Shown here: in pieces, positions 18,669-27,878 of the stretch
How the letters are laid out: every line of letters begins with the position of its first letter
Position numbering within the stretch: position 1 is the first letter of the stretch
Source: Pseudanabaena sp. ABRG5-3
Lineage (GTDB): Bacteria > Cyanobacteriota > Cyanobacteriia > Pseudanabaenales > Pseudanabaenaceae
Reading direction: 5' to 3'
DNA length: 64,000 bases
Assembly (NCBI RefSeq): GCF_003967015.1
Contig: NZ_AP017560.1
Coordinates: 2,728,001 to 2,792,000, forward strand
The notes under the pieces: model-generated
Told to the model about the DNA's origin: nothing
The model's database searches: none
Seen by the model: the letters and a program-made list of their open reading frames with translations, nothing else
Translations under genes and position numbers: made by a program

Positions 18669-20820
18669 TAGCCGAAGCGTTGAGGTTACTAGACTGTTGT
18701 AAACTCGCAACTTGTTGCTGTACAGAGGGAGAATACAAGCGTAAATAGTTCCAATAATTACCTAAAACCTTCGATACATAATCTCTAGTTTCTTCGTAGG
18801 GAATACTATTTACAAATTCGTCAGGATCACCAACTCCACGCGCTTCTACCCATCTACCCACAGCTCCAGGTCCCGCATTATAACTGGCAACAGCTAGCAT
18901 TGAGTTATCACCGTAGCGACTATGTGTATAGTCCAGATACCAAGTTCCAAAACTGATGTTATCGGAAGGATTATCGAGATTGTAGTTACTTACACCCTTC
19001 TTGCTGGCAATCCATGAACCTGTATCGGGCATAATCTGCATCAAGCCGATCGCACCAGAACGGGAACGAATTTGTGCTTCAAACCTTGACTCTTGACGCA
19101 TCAGACCAATGACTAATGCAGGAGAAAGCTTCCGCTCCCTCGCCCAGTTAGCGATGATATCCCAGTAATGGAATGGATAGAGGGACTGCATATAGGCAGG
19201 ATGCTGTTTAATTTTGGCGATTTCTGCTTTTTGTGCAGCCGAAACATCGATTAAATCCAAGCTTTCAATGGTTTTAATACCAATGAGATTATCTTGAACA
19301 GCAACACGCAATACCCCATCAGTGAAAATTTCACTAGGTTCCAAATTGCGCTTTGCACCTAGTTCTGTTTGCCAATGCGATCGCGCATCACGATCTAAAC
19401 CAAGTACGTATAACTCTTGAAGTTTTGCAGATCCAGCAGGTAATGGAACTCTAGCGCTAGGAATAGTGATTGCTGGCGCAGTATAACGGGCTGTAGTAAA
19501 GGTTCCCACTTGCCAACCTAGCGAACCTGCCGATCTCCATGCGTAATAGGATTCTGGATGTTGACGAATTGCAAATTCAAAGAATTTCTTGGCTCTAGAT
19601 TTGTCACCAATTTGATTAGCCCATTTACCAGCCCAGAAACTCGCTTCCGCCGATGCGTTACCATCAGGACTATTGGCAATCAGTGCGTCAACAGTGGCGA
19701 TCGCATTATTTAGCTGACCGCCTCGCGCCTGACCTTGGGCAATGCGCCAGCGTAGTTGACTAGCGGCATCACTACTACCATAGCGCTCCAGCAATAGTTT
19801 GCGAGTATCACTTGCAGATTTAGGACTATCAAGTTTATCCTGCAATATCCCTGCCTTGATCAACAGAGCTTCGCCTGCGGTGTCAGGATAGTTGGCAACA
19901 ATGCGATCAGTAGCAACGATCGCCGCATTAGGACTATCAATTTGGGTAATCCGAATCAGCGCTCGTGGGGCTTGAGGACTGTTGGGAAATTGCTGCACTA
20001 CGCGATTGTAAGCAACGATCGCCGCATCAATTTGTTTACCACGATGCAAGCTACGGGCATATTGATAGGCTGTGAGTGGGTTGACGGTAGCACGGGTATA
20101 GGCATTACCCGCCTTACCAAATTCAAAATTTTTGTAATAGGCATCAGCGATCGCCCACCATTGCTCATTAGTAAGTGCAGGTGAGCTAGCCACTAGCCGA
20201 TCTAATGTTGGTACAATATCTTTAGCATCACTAAAATAGGTTGCCAAATGTGCCATTAGATCAACTCGTTTCGGAGATTGAGCTAAAAGACGGAGAGCAA
20301 CTTCTCGCGATCGGGGATGAGCAGGAAATTTATCTAAAAGCTGTTGGTTTTGTCCTAAGGCAAACATCGCTTCGGCGGCAGCAGGACTAGTTGGGAAGTT
20401 AGTCAAAAGGCTTTGCCAAGTTTTGGTTGCTGATTGAAGATCTCTTAATTGTGTTTGCGCCTGTGCGCGTTTGAGCAAAACATAATCAGCTAAGACGGGA
20501 TATTCTGATTCTAGTTTGTCAAGAGCCGCGATCGCTTCACGGAATTTACGATTGTTAAGATGGATATCCGCAATCACCAACCTTGCACGCACGCGATCAA
20601 TATTTGCTGAGGTCTGTTGAGCTTTGGTTTCTAATTTGGCAAGTCTTTGCTCGACTGGCGAGTAGCTAAGAGGATCAAAGGACTTGTTGTCTCGGTTATT
20701 CGCTAAGCTTGCATTAAAAGCAAGATCGGACTCAGAGGAAGCTGTAATTAGTGGGGCGCTAGCTCCTACTAATGTGGCACTGAGCATTAGTACAATTGAC
20801 CAACGCATTAAATTTTTCAT
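18664..20820 (-). CDS. Soluble lytic murein transglycosylase (Slt70-like)
   Basis: A 718-residue exported enzyme with an N-terminal signal segment (hydrophobic to about residue 25), a long superhelical TPR-like region (about 60-460), and a C-terminal lysozyme-like SLT domain. The catalytic Glu is E577 in MRQESRFE, followed by SGAIGLMQIMPDTG and SYNAGPGAVGRW. It cleaves peptidoglycan with formation of anhydro-muropeptides in the periplasm. The gene appears monocistronic. Its stop codon falls inside a palindromic element. Confidence 0.93.
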   Translation of the reverse strand: MKNLMRWSIVLMLSATLVGASAPLITASSESDLAFNASLANNRDNKSFDPLSYSPVEQRLAKLETKAQQTSANIDRVRARLVIADIHLNNRKFREAIAALDKLESEYPVLADYVLLKRAQAQTQLRDLQSATKTWQSLLTNFPTSPAAAEAMFALGQNQQLLDKFPAHPRSREVALRLLAQSPKRVDLMAHLATYFSDAKDIVPTLDRLVASSPALTNEQWWAIADAYYKNFEFGKAGNAYTRATVNPLTAYQYARSLHRGKQIDAAIVAYNRVVQQFPNSPQAPRALIRITQIDSPNAAIVATDRIVANYPDTAGEALLIKAGILQDKLDSPKSASDTRKLLLERYGSSDAASQLRWRIAQGQARGGQLNNAIATVDALIANSPDGNASAEASFWAGKWANQIGDKSRAKKFFEFAIRQHPESYYAWRSAGSLGWQVGTFTTARYTAPAITIPSARVPLPAGSAKLQELYVLGLDRDARSHWQTELGAKRNLEPSEIFTDGVLRVAVQDNLIGIKTIESLDLIDVSAAQKAEIAKIKQHPAYMQSLYPFHYWDIIANWARERKLSPALVIGLMRQESRFEAQIRSRSGAIGLMQIMPDTGSWIASKKGVSNYNLDNPSDNISFGTWYLDYTHSRYGDNSMLAVASYNAGPGAVGRWVEARGVGDPDEFVNSIPYEETRDYVSKVLGNYWNYLRLYSPSVQQQVASLQQSSNLNASAK

Positions 20821-20875
20821 CCCGATACGTTCTTAATGTCGAGCATATTAACATTTTTTAATTATTATGACCTAA

Positions 20876-20908
20876 CAAAAAGGGGGGGCTTAGCGCCCCC
20901 CCTTTTTT
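20876..20908. terminator. Intrinsic terminator
   Basis: AAAAAGGGGGGGC stem with its complement and a T run. It lies downstream of the lipoprotein gene at 20924 (minus strand), so it ends that gene. Confidence 0.85.
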
Positions 20909-20923
20909 GTTGTGTAGAGATAA

Positions 20924-21490
20924 TTAAGACTTAATTTTGTCTTTATGTTGAGGACAGGCGATCGCCACACTAGAACCAACGACAAAGCCAGTATATTCCT
21001 TCAACTTGGTAAGTTTATCAGCAGGGAGAGAGCTACCTTGCTTATCAAATTCCTTTTCTAGAGCATCAATCAAAGTCGCAAAAGGAACACCCTGATCTAA
21101 AGCTTTGCAAGTCTCTGTTTCCACTAGACCCACATACTTGATCCCCCCAGTAGCTTCATACATTTCTTTGTATTCAGCATTTTCTTTAATAAAGGTATCG
21201 ACATCTTTTGTCTTGGCAGAAGAAGGCGCATCTGATTTAGAAGTGTCTGATTTAGGTGCATCAGAGGTTTTAGGTGCATCAGAGGTTTTAGGCGACTCAG
21301 AAGCCTTTGGTGACTCAGAAGCCTTTGGTGACTCAGAAGCCTTTGGTGAAGCAGATGCGGTAGCAGAAGGACTAGCTGAAGCCGAAGCTGACGGCGAAGA
21401 ACTGGTAGTTGCACTAGGCTGCTGGCATGATGCGACTGCCAATGCAACAGAAACAGGCAGTAACAAGTGCTTAGCGAAGTGTTTAATCAT
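20924..21490 (-). CDS. Lipoprotein with Ser/Pro/Lys repeats and a DUF732-like end
   Basis: A 188-residue protein with a lipobox (VASC at about 19-22), then a long low-complexity stretch of Ser, Ala, Pro and Lys (about 25-90). Six-residue repeats such as SPKASE are encoded by five 18-bp tandem units at 21252-21341. The last 95 residues form a compact domain with two cysteines (TETCKALDQG and AIACPQHK), a pattern resembling DUF732-type secreted domains. The linker probably projects this domain from a membrane. Function is unknown. Confidence 0.75.
   Translation of the reverse strand: MIKHFAKHLLLPVSVALAVASCQQPSATTSSSPSASASASPSATASASPKASESPKASESPKASESPKTSDAPKTSDAPKSDTSKSDAPSSAKTKDVDTFIKENAEYKEMYEATGGIKYVGLVETETCKALDQGVPFATLIDALEKEFDKQGSSLPADKLTKLKEYTGFVVGSSVAIACPQHKDKIKS
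21252..21341. repeat. 18-bp tandem repeat inside the lipoprotein gene
   Basis: Five in-frame copies of an 18-base unit: two of the form TTAGGTGCATCAGAGGTT, one intermediate and two TTTGGTGACTCAGAAGCC. Each adds six residues to the linker, so copy number can change without shifting the frame. Confidence 0.85.
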
Positions 21491-21690
21491 ATTTAATAGT
21501 TAGAGCTAGAGTTAGGAGTGGATTCATACCAACCAAATGATACTACTCTAAACATAGTATCCACATAGTACTTTTTGCTGCAACACAATAAATAAAAAGC
21601 AAATATACAGAGACCTAAATTATTTGTAGATTTTGGGGTTTATGGACAATCTAACCTTCAGAGAGCTTTTCCAGAAATTATTTAGGATTG

Positions 21691-21717
21691 CCCTATAATT
21701 TCTAAAAAATTATAGGG
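21691..21717. promoter_or_regulatory. Hairpin upstream of the HD-domain gene
   Basis: CCCTATAATTT/AAATTATAGGG with a 5-base loop, about 55 bases before the start of the HD gene. It could be an operator or a leader hairpin; no further support. Confidence 0.3.
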
Positions 21718-21772
21718 GATCGCTCCAAAATTAAAAGTTAGGCTTATGATTTAGGGTGAATTTTGGCTTTAC

Positions 21773-22663
21773 ATGGGCATACAAAGATTTATGTTTAATG
21801 CAACTGAGCTTCTGATTAGTAATTTTGTAGAACAACTAAAGCAAGGATATCGCCGTACCTATGGTGGCTATCTGCATGATTACGAAGATATCATCGGTTG
21901 GGCTGGCAATATGGCTCTAGAAAACATCGCCAACAGTGATGCGCTCTACCACAATGTTGAACACACAATCTTAGTAACGCTAGTTGGTCAAGAGATTTTA
22001 CGGGGCAAGCATATTCGTGAAGGGCGAGTTTCTCCTGAAGATTGGCTACATTTTATTATTTCCCTCGTTTGCCATGATATTGGCTATGTCAAAGGTGTTT
22101 GCCTCCAAGATGGCAATGGTAAGTTTGCTACTGGCATCGGTGATAGCATGGTGGAACTACCCTCAGGGGCATCTGATGCGGGTTTAACTCCCTATCATGT
22201 CGATCGCGCAAAATTATTTGTTAATCAACGCTTTGCCAATCATTCCCTAATCAAGGCTGAGAAAATCTGCCGCAATATTGAGCTAACGCGGTTTCCTGTG
22301 CCGAAAACTGGCGATCATCAAGATACGACTAACTTTGCAGGACTAGTGCGATCGGCTGATTTAATCGGACAGCTCAGCGATCCCCGCTACCTGAAAAAGA
22401 TTGGGGCATTATTTTATGAGTTTGAAGAAACTGGTGTCAATGAAGCATTAGGTTATGCTCACCCCGGAGATTTACGCCGCAACTATCCTAAATTCTATTG
22501 GACGAGTGTATATCCTTATGTCAAGGATGCACTGTACTATTTGTCGCTCACTCAACAAGGACAGGAAATTGTTGCCCATCTTTATTCCAATGTGTTTGTA
22601 GTTGAGCATGAAAAGCCAGAATATCAGCAGGCTCTCCCCCATTTACCCAGTTCTACTACATAG
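21773..22663 (+). CDS. HD domain metal-dependent phosphohydrolase
   Basis: A 296-residue protein with YHNVEHT (near 64-70) and CHDIGY (near 102-107), the paired His and His-Asp motifs of HD/PDEase metal sites, plus a later conserved Asp in VRSADLIGQL. Such proteins hydrolyse nucleotides or cyclic nucleotides; the layout HN-x-x-H plus HD-x-G recalls cyclic-nucleotide phosphodiesterases, but the substrate is not proven. The next gene starts 8 bases after its stop, so the two are likely co-transcribed. Confidence 0.78.
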   Translation: MGIQRFMFNATELLISNFVEQLKQGYRRTYGGYLHDYEDIIGWAGNMALENIANSDALYHNVEHTILVTLVGQEILRGKHIREGRVSPEDWLHFIISLVCHDIGYVKGVCLQDGNGKFATGIGDSMVELPSGASDAGLTPYHVDRAKLFVNQRFANHSLIKAEKICRNIELTRFPVPKTGDHQDTTNFAGLVRSADLIGQLSDPRYLKKIGALFYEFEETGVNEALGYAHPGDLRRNYPKFYWTSVYPYVKDALYYLSLTQQGQEIVAHLYSNVFVVEHEKPEYQQALPHLPSSTT

Positions 22664-22671
22664 ATATCTCC

Positions 22672-24126
22672 ATGAGCCAAGAACAAGAATATGATGTGGT
22701 GATTGTTGGTGCAGGTCCAGTGGGATTGGCAACAGCGATCGCTTTATATAAACGTGGTATTGATAATATTTTAGTAATTGATCAAACCCGCAAATTTCGT
22801 CGTGTCGGTCAAGTAATTGACCTCTTACCAAATGGTTTAAAGTCAATTAAATATATTAGTCCTGACGCTTATCAGCAAGTTAAAGAGACTGCTTTTAAAT
22901 CTCTAAATTCGCCGCTCAGAAATAATCCTCCTAGTAATAGTAATGAGAGCGAAGTCAAAGAAACCAAATCTCCTCCAAAAAGACAATGGCATCATAAAAA
23001 TCTTCAAGGAGAAATAACAAGATCAGTTGATTTGGATTTCGATAGTTGGTTTAATCGCTACGGAGAAGGAAGAATTTCTATATCTTGGTACGATTTACAA
23101 ACGACTTTAAGAAATGTATTGCCATCAGAAATTATCCAAGCAAATCACCGTTGCATCAATGTTGAGCAAAATTCAGCAGGAGTATATTTAGACTGTATCT
23201 CAGATACCACAATTATTAATAATCCTTTTGCCCATTGGGAAATGGAGACATCTAATTCTAATAATCTGGATATTTCAGAACAGAGGCAAGAGGAACGTAA
23301 TGAACGGTTTCGTGCCAAGTTAGTTGTTGCGGCTGATGGCATTAACTCAACAGTTCGGCAGATTCTTTATGCAGAAACAGATTTACAAAAATTTGCAAAA
23401 CCTAAATATTCTGGCTTTGTTGCGATTGGCTGTCCGCACATTGAAGCAGTCCCCAATGCAATTAGAGAAGAATTAGAGTCTAAATATTTTCAAGGCGATC
23501 GCGTTATCACTTTGTCCAACGACTCTATTACTTCTACTAATGTTGACTTTCACGGTTTAGATCAATTACGCATTATTTTATTTTGTAAACCAGACCAGAG
23601 CATGGGTTATTTGCTGCATACACCCTTGGGATTAGAAGCATTTCAAAATAAGCAACCATCTGAAATTATTAATCTAGGCCTTGAATGCTTAGAAAATGCT
23701 GGATTTCCTCCTGTGTTTGCAAATTTACTCAATTTGTCAAATCCAGAAAAATTAATTCATCGTCCCTATTACATTCATCCAGCAAATACGCCGTCTGCTC
23801 GTCAACCAGTCTGGAGTTGTGGTCGTGTGGTTTTAGTCGGCGACGCAGCTCACGGAATGCCCCCATTTATGGCTCAGGGTGCTAATCAGGGTTTAGAAGA
23901 TGCAGCGCTGATTTCGGGTTTAATTACTAAGCTGATTCAAGATAACTGTTTAGAAGACGAACAAGCGATCGCTAAAGCATTTCGTAAATATGAGGAGGTA
24001 CGTGTTCCTTTTATGATCAAAATTCAAGAAGCCACGATGAAAAACAATCACTGGTCACAGCAGCAATGGGAGCAATACAGTGAGATGGTTTATAGTCGTG
24101 ACTATAGCAGCAACTATTTGCAGTAA
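22672..24126 (+). CDS. FAD-dependent monooxygenase
   Basis: A 484-residue class A flavoprotein monooxygenase. It has an N-terminal dinucleotide fold VVIVGAGPVGLATAIAL, the central VVAADGINSTVRQ (DG motif), and C-terminal GRVVLVGDAAHGMPPFMAQG that binds the FAD ribityl chain. It probably hydroxylates an aromatic or isoprenoid substrate with NAD(P)H and oxygen. An unusual low-complexity Asn/Ser insertion lies near 80-105. It follows the HD gene by 8 bases and appears to be the second gene of that operon. Confidence 0.87.
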   Translation: MSQEQEYDVVIVGAGPVGLATAIALYKRGIDNILVIDQTRKFRRVGQVIDLLPNGLKSIKYISPDAYQQVKETAFKSLNSPLRNNPPSNSNESEVKETKSPPKRQWHHKNLQGEITRSVDLDFDSWFNRYGEGRISISWYDLQTTLRNVLPSEIIQANHRCINVEQNSAGVYLDCISDTTIINNPFAHWEMETSNSNNLDISEQRQEERNERFRAKLVVAADGINSTVRQILYAETDLQKFAKPKYSGFVAIGCPHIEAVPNAIREELESKYFQGDRVITLSNDSITSTNVDFHGLDQLRIILFCKPDQSMGYLLHTPLGLEAFQNKQPSEIINLGLECLENAGFPPVFANLLNLSNPEKLIHRPYYIHPANTPSARQPVWSCGRVVLVGDAAHGMPPFMAQGANQGLEDAALISGLITKLIQDNCLEDEQAIAKAFRKYEEVRVPFMIKIQEATMKNNHWSQQQWEQYSEMVYSRDYSSNYLQ

Positions 24127-24216
24127 TATATAAGCTTATACTTGTTTACCAGTACGACTCAAACCCAGTCTGAATTTTAAATTTAATCTCAGGCTAAACT
24201 AGGTTTGAAACTTGAT

Positions 24217-24243
24217 TTGACACTTTATTAAGCATTTTATATA
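24217..24243 (+). promoter_or_regulatory. Possible thrC promoter
   Basis: TTGACA at 24217-24222 and TATATA at 24238-24243, with 15-base spacing (short of the ideal 17). The -10 box is only 9 bases before the GTG start, so the transcript would be almost leaderless. Tentative. Confidence 0.35.
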
Positions 24244-24252
24244 GAAGAAAGC

Positions 24253-25353
24253 GTGATTGATACTCGTCTCGATCTTTACCCTGCCTCTACAGTTCCTAAT
24301 GGTTGGCCCGGACTGATATGTCGCTATGCGGATTATTTGCCAGTTACAGACCAAACGCCGATCGTAACTTTGCATGAAGGCAATACCCCCCTCATTCCTG
24401 CGATCGCTCTTAGTCAAAGACTGGGGCGCAATATCAAAGTCCTGCTCAAGTACGATGGACTCAACCCCACAGGCAGCTTTAAGGATCGCGGTATGACCAT
24501 GGCGATCTCTAAAGCAAAAGAGGCAGGATCGCAGGCAGTAATTTGCGCGAGTACAGGTAATACCTCAGCAGCAGCAGCAGCCTACGCGAAACGTGGTGGA
24601 CTCAAAGCTTTTGTATTAATTCCTGATGGCAAGATTGCGCTCGGTAAGTTAAGCCAAGCATTGATCTATGGGGCAGAAGTAATTGCGATCGATGGTAACT
24701 TTGACCAAGCGCTGGAAATTGTGCGGGAAATGTCTGAGAAATTCCCGATCACCTTGGTTAATTCCGTCAATCCTTACCGTTTAGAAGGTCAAAAAACCGC
24801 CGCCTTTGAACTGGTTGAAGCGATCGGTGATGCTCCTGACTGGCTGTGCATCCCAATGGGTAATGCAGGTAATATCACTGCTTACTGGATGGGCTTTAAT
24901 CAATATTATGCGTCAGGTAAATCTAAAAAACTCCCACGGATGATGGGTTTCCAAGCCGCAGGATCTGCGCCTTTGGTGACAGGGCAAATCTTCGAGAAGC
25001 CCGAAACGATCGCTACAGCGATCAGAATTGGTAATCCCGCCAACTGGCAAAAAGCCCTCAAAGTCCGCGAAGAAAGCGGCGGTGAATTTAATAGTGTTAC
25101 TGATGTAGAAATCTTGTCAGCTTACAAGTTCTTAGCGGGTGAAGAAGGCGTTTTCTGTGAACCCGCCAGTGCTGCATCGGTAGCAGGCTTACTGAAAGTC
25201 AGCGATCAAATCCCTTCAGGTGCAACCATTGTCTGTGTCTTAACAGGTAATGGTATTAAAGATCCTGATACTGCGATCGCGGCGGCTGATGCCAAATTAC
25301 ATAAAGGCATTGCCCCAGACATTACTAGCGTTGCCAAAGTAATGGGCTTCTAA
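24253..25353 (+). CDS. thrC: Threonine synthase
   Basis: A 366-residue PLP enzyme that converts O-phosphohomoserine to threonine. The PLP lysine is K77 in [24 protein letters not shown] follows, and the glycine-rich phosphate loop [13 protein letters not shown] is present. Length fits the short bacterial class. The start is GTG at 24253, preceded by AGAAG. A strong terminator follows the gene. Confidence 0.95.
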   Translation: MIDTRLDLYPASTVPNGWPGLICRYADYLPVTDQTPIVTLHEGNTPLIPAIALSQRLGRNIKVLLKYDGLNPTGSFKDRGMTMAISKAKEAGSQAVICASTGNTSAAAAAYAKRGGLKAFVLIPDGKIALGKLSQALIYGAEVIAIDGNFDQALEIVREMSEKFPITLVNSVNPYRLEGQKTAAFELVEAIGDAPDWLCIPMGNAGNITAYWMGFNQYYASGKSKKLPRMMGFQAAGSAPLVTGQIFEKPETIATAIRIGNPANWQKALKVREESGGEFNSVTDVEILSAYKFLAGEEGVFCEPASAASVAGLLKVSDQIPSGATIVCVLTGNGIKDPDTAIAAADAKLHKGIAPDITSVAKVMGF

Positions 25354-25362
25354 TAAAAACGT

Positions 25363-25395
25363 AAAAAAGAACCTCCCGATAGGAGGTTCTTTTTT
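25363..25395. terminator. Bidirectional intrinsic terminator
   Basis: AAAAAAGAACCTCC/GGAGGTTCTTTTTT with loop CGATA, between convergent thrC and the Uma2 gene. Confidence 0.88.
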
Positions 25396-26011
25396 ATTGC
25401 AATGTTTTGAGAACTACTGACATATCGCCGTTTAGGATTGCTGTTACATTGAGACGTAAACCTTCAAACTCCCGACTATGAATAATTCCTGCGGCATCGG
25501 GAACTAACCCCACATATTGACCATTTTCTAAAACAAACCAATCAATTTGTTGATCCAATGTCCGCCAGACAATATATTCCTTTACGCCGTTGCGCTCATA
25601 GGTGCGTTTTTTCGCGTGTAAATCATAGGAAACGGTACTTGCAGCAATCTCCACAATTAACTCAGGTGCGCCCGTAATATAGCCGTCCTCATCAATTTGA
25701 GCATTGCCCCCTAACCGAAAAAGCACAGCATCTGGTTGGGGTTCATTATCAATATCAAGCCGAACTGTTGGCTCGATACCGACTTTTAAATCGCTTGTCA
25801 TGGCTTGATATGCAATCAGCCAACCAATAATGCGACCATGAGGTTCAGCATGGGGAGTAAATCTTAAGGGAGATGCCACGTATACAATTCCTTCGATGAG
25901 TTCCGCTTTTTTGATATTTGAGGCTGTATAACGTCGCTCAAATTCAAGGCGATCTAGGCGATCGCCATTTTCCAGAATCGTTAACGTTGGCGGAGAATTA
26001 GCTATAACCAT
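25394..26011 (-). CDS. Uma2 family (DUF820) restriction-endonuclease-like protein
   Basis: A 205-residue protein with the PD-(D/E)xK-like Uma2 pattern: AELIEGIVYVASP, then PQPDAVLF, then PELIVEIAASTVSYD and KKRTYERNGVKEYIVW. This is a very numerous family in cyanobacterial genomes; cellular role unclear. Its start lies 5 bases after the hisD stop, so it may be co-transcribed with hisD. Confidence 0.88.
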   Translation of the reverse strand: MVIANSPPTLTILENGDRLDRLEFERRYTASNIKKAELIEGIVYVASPLRFTPHAEPHGRIIGWLIAYQAMTSDLKVGIEPTVRLDIDNEPQPDAVLFRLGGNAQIDEDGYITGAPELIVEIAASTVSYDLHAKKRTYERNGVKEYIVWRTLDQQIDWFVLENGQYVGLVPDAAGIIHSREFEGLRLNVTAILNGDMSVVLKTLQ

Positions 26012-26016
26012 CGCGA

Positions 26017-27315
26017 TTACAAATCTTTTAGACGTAAGCTAACCGAGTCACCGTGGGAGGGTAAGCCTTCGGCTTCGGTGAGCAAGGCGATCGCCCCAGA
26101 TACTTCCTTGAGAGCTTCAGGGCTGTACTGGATCAAACTGGAATGCTTGAGAAATGTCTCTACCCCAAGTGCCGAGGAGTAACGCGCACCGCCACAGGTC
26201 GGCAAAGTATGATTTGGCCCCGCGAGATAGTCGCCTACGGCTTCAGGTGTAGAATGTCCAATGAAAATTGCCCCCGCATGACGGATTTGATCAACTAATT
26301 GCCAAGGTTCCTCGACCTCTAGTTCTAAATGTTCAGGTGCAAACTGATTAGACAGTTCGGCAGCAGTTTTTAGGCTATCGACAACGACAATTAAGCCATA
26401 ATGCGCGATCGCCTTTTCCGTCATCATCCGACGGGGATGATTTTCAAGCATTCGGTTTACTTCTTCAGAGACGCGATTGGCGAGGCGCGAATCATTGGTG
26501 ATCAAGATTGAGGCTGCCATTTGGTCATGCTCCGCTTGGGCAAGCATATCGGCGGCGACATAGGTGGGATTAGCACTCGCATCAGCAATAATCAAAACTT
26601 CTGAGGGGCCAGCGATCGAGTCAATACCAACGCGACCGAATACTTGTTTCTTGGCGAGGGTGACATAGATATTGCCTGGACCTGTGATCACATCAACCTT
26701 GGGGATAGTTTCTGTCCCATAGGCTAAAGCCGCGATCGCCTGCGCCCCACCCACACGATAGATTTCTTCTACGCCAGCGACCTGTGCTGCCACGAGAATT
26801 GCAGGATTAATTGTGCGCTCCTGACCAGGAGGCGTAACCATGACAATCTTTTTTACACCTGCAACTCTTGCAGGTACAGCATTCATTAAAACTGTGCTTG
26901 GATAAGCTGCTTTCCCCCCTGGAATATAAATACCCGCAGCATCGACGGGTGTATAGCGTTTACCTAGTACTACATCCTTATCGCCAAAATGCACCCAGCT
27001 TTTGGGTACACGCATTTTGTGAAATTCTTCGATGCGTTGATGTGCCATTTCGATCGCTTTCAGTAGACCGCCCTTGACTTGTTGATAAGCAGCATCAAGT
27101 TCCGATCCACTGACGCGCAGTTCTGTCGCCGTGAAGTCTTGACCATCAAATTCAGAGGTATAGTGCAGAAGGGCTGTATCGCCTTTGCGTCTGACCGTTT
27201 GAATGATTTCGGTGACGGTGGCTTCCTTGTGGATCATCTGATCGTCATAAATGCGATCGCAAATCCGCTTGATTTCGGATTCTGCTTCAGTTCTCTGGGT
27301 GACAATTCGTAGCAT
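26017..27315 (-). CDS. hisD: Histidinol dehydrogenase
   Basis: A 432-residue enzyme of the last steps of histidine biosynthesis, oxidising histidinol to histidine in two NAD-linked steps. Recognised from GIYIPGGKAAYPSTVLMNA, the GPGNIYVTLAKK segment, IAGPSEVLI, the zinc-site region AEHDQMA and the C-terminal GPNHTLPTCGGARYSS. Length is typical. The small gap to the Uma2 gene suggests a two-gene transcript. Confidence 0.96.
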   Translation of the reverse strand: MLRIVTQRTEAESEIKRICDRIYDDQMIHKEATVTEIIQTVRRKGDTALLHYTSEFDGQDFTATELRVSGSELDAAYQQVKGGLLKAIEMAHQRIEEFHKMRVPKSWVHFGDKDVVLGKRYTPVDAAGIYIPGGKAAYPSTVLMNAVPARVAGVKKIVMVTPPGQERTINPAILVAAQVAGVEEIYRVGGAQAIAALAYGTETIPKVDVITGPGNIYVTLAKKQVFGRVGIDSIAGPSEVLIIADASANPTYVAADMLAQAEHDQMAASILITNDSRLANRVSEEVNRMLENHPRRMMTEKAIAHYGLIVVVDSLKTAAELSNQFAPEHLELEVEEPWQLVDQIRHAGAIFIGHSTPEAVGDYLAGPNHTLPTCGGARYSSALGVETFLKHSSLIQYSPEALKEVSGAIALLTEAEGLPSHGDSVSLRLKDL

Positions 27316-27428
27316 AGATTGTGACGTAAGAAGCGATGATTAATCCTAGCTTAACCTGTATTCCCGTAAGTTGTGTGACCTAAAATCTAAAAAAGAGAGC
27401 TAGGATTTTTATTAGAGCGCTTTATACT

Positions 27429-27501
27429 CAAATCCAAACCAAGAGATTTTTGGAAAGTGCTGCAAAACAGCACTTTCCAAAAATCTCTTGGGATTCGTTT
27501 G
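27429..27501. repeat. Long palindrome, family D
   Basis: Perfect 24-base inner arms (27439-27462 and 27468-27491) around loop CAAAA, with imperfect outer arms related to CAAATCCAAACC. Its design and flank resemble the larger palindrome at 31859-31937. It sits just upstream of the nucleotidyltransferase start. Confidence 0.75.
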
Positions 27502-27512
27502 AAGGAAATAAA

Positions 27513-27878
27513 ATGATCAGTTCCCATGATTTACAAACTTATATTGCAGGAGCAAAGCAACGCCAACGGCAAAAACAAATCTTGCTAGACGATCGCTATG
27601 AGCTTTTGCAGACTGTCGCCCAAAAGGGAGCAGAAATACTCAAAACTGATTTTGCTGCCCATAAAGTTTGGTTATTTGGGTCTGGACTGCGTCGTGATTT
27701 AATTCATGTAGAATCAGATGTGGATCTTGCGGTAGAAGGCTTGGCAGAAGCGAGTTATTTTCGGGCTGTTAGTAGATTGCTAGACCTGAATGCTAATGTC
27801 AGTGTGGATTTGGTGATGCTCGATGATGCTTCGGAAAATTTACGCGATCGCATTATCCGTGAAGGTAAGGAGTTATGA
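27513..27878 (+). CDS. MNT-like nucleotidyltransferase domain protein
   Basis: A 121-residue protein with the nucleotidyltransferase core VWLFGSGLRRD (normally GS-x-R-A-x-G) and SDVDLAVEG, which carries the paired Asp metal ligands, then VDLVMLDDAS. Such minimal NTases usually pair with HEPN toxins, but no HEPN gene is nearby. An upstream frame extension to 27450 would be translated from a palindrome; ATG 27513 with GAAGG upstream is preferred. Its last 4 bases (ATGA) overlap the start of cobD, so translation of the two is coupled. Confidence 0.75.
   Translation: MISSHDLQTYIAGAKQRQRQKQILLDDRYELLQTVAQKGAEILKTDFAAHKVWLFGSGLRRDLIHVESDVDLAVEGLAEASYFRAVSRLLDLNANVSVDLVMLDDASENLRDRIIREGKEL

Noticed and set aside
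21105-21503. Plus-strand frame opposite the repeat lipoprotein
   Set aside because: It is the complement of low-complexity repeats; the minus-strand frame has a proper lipobox.
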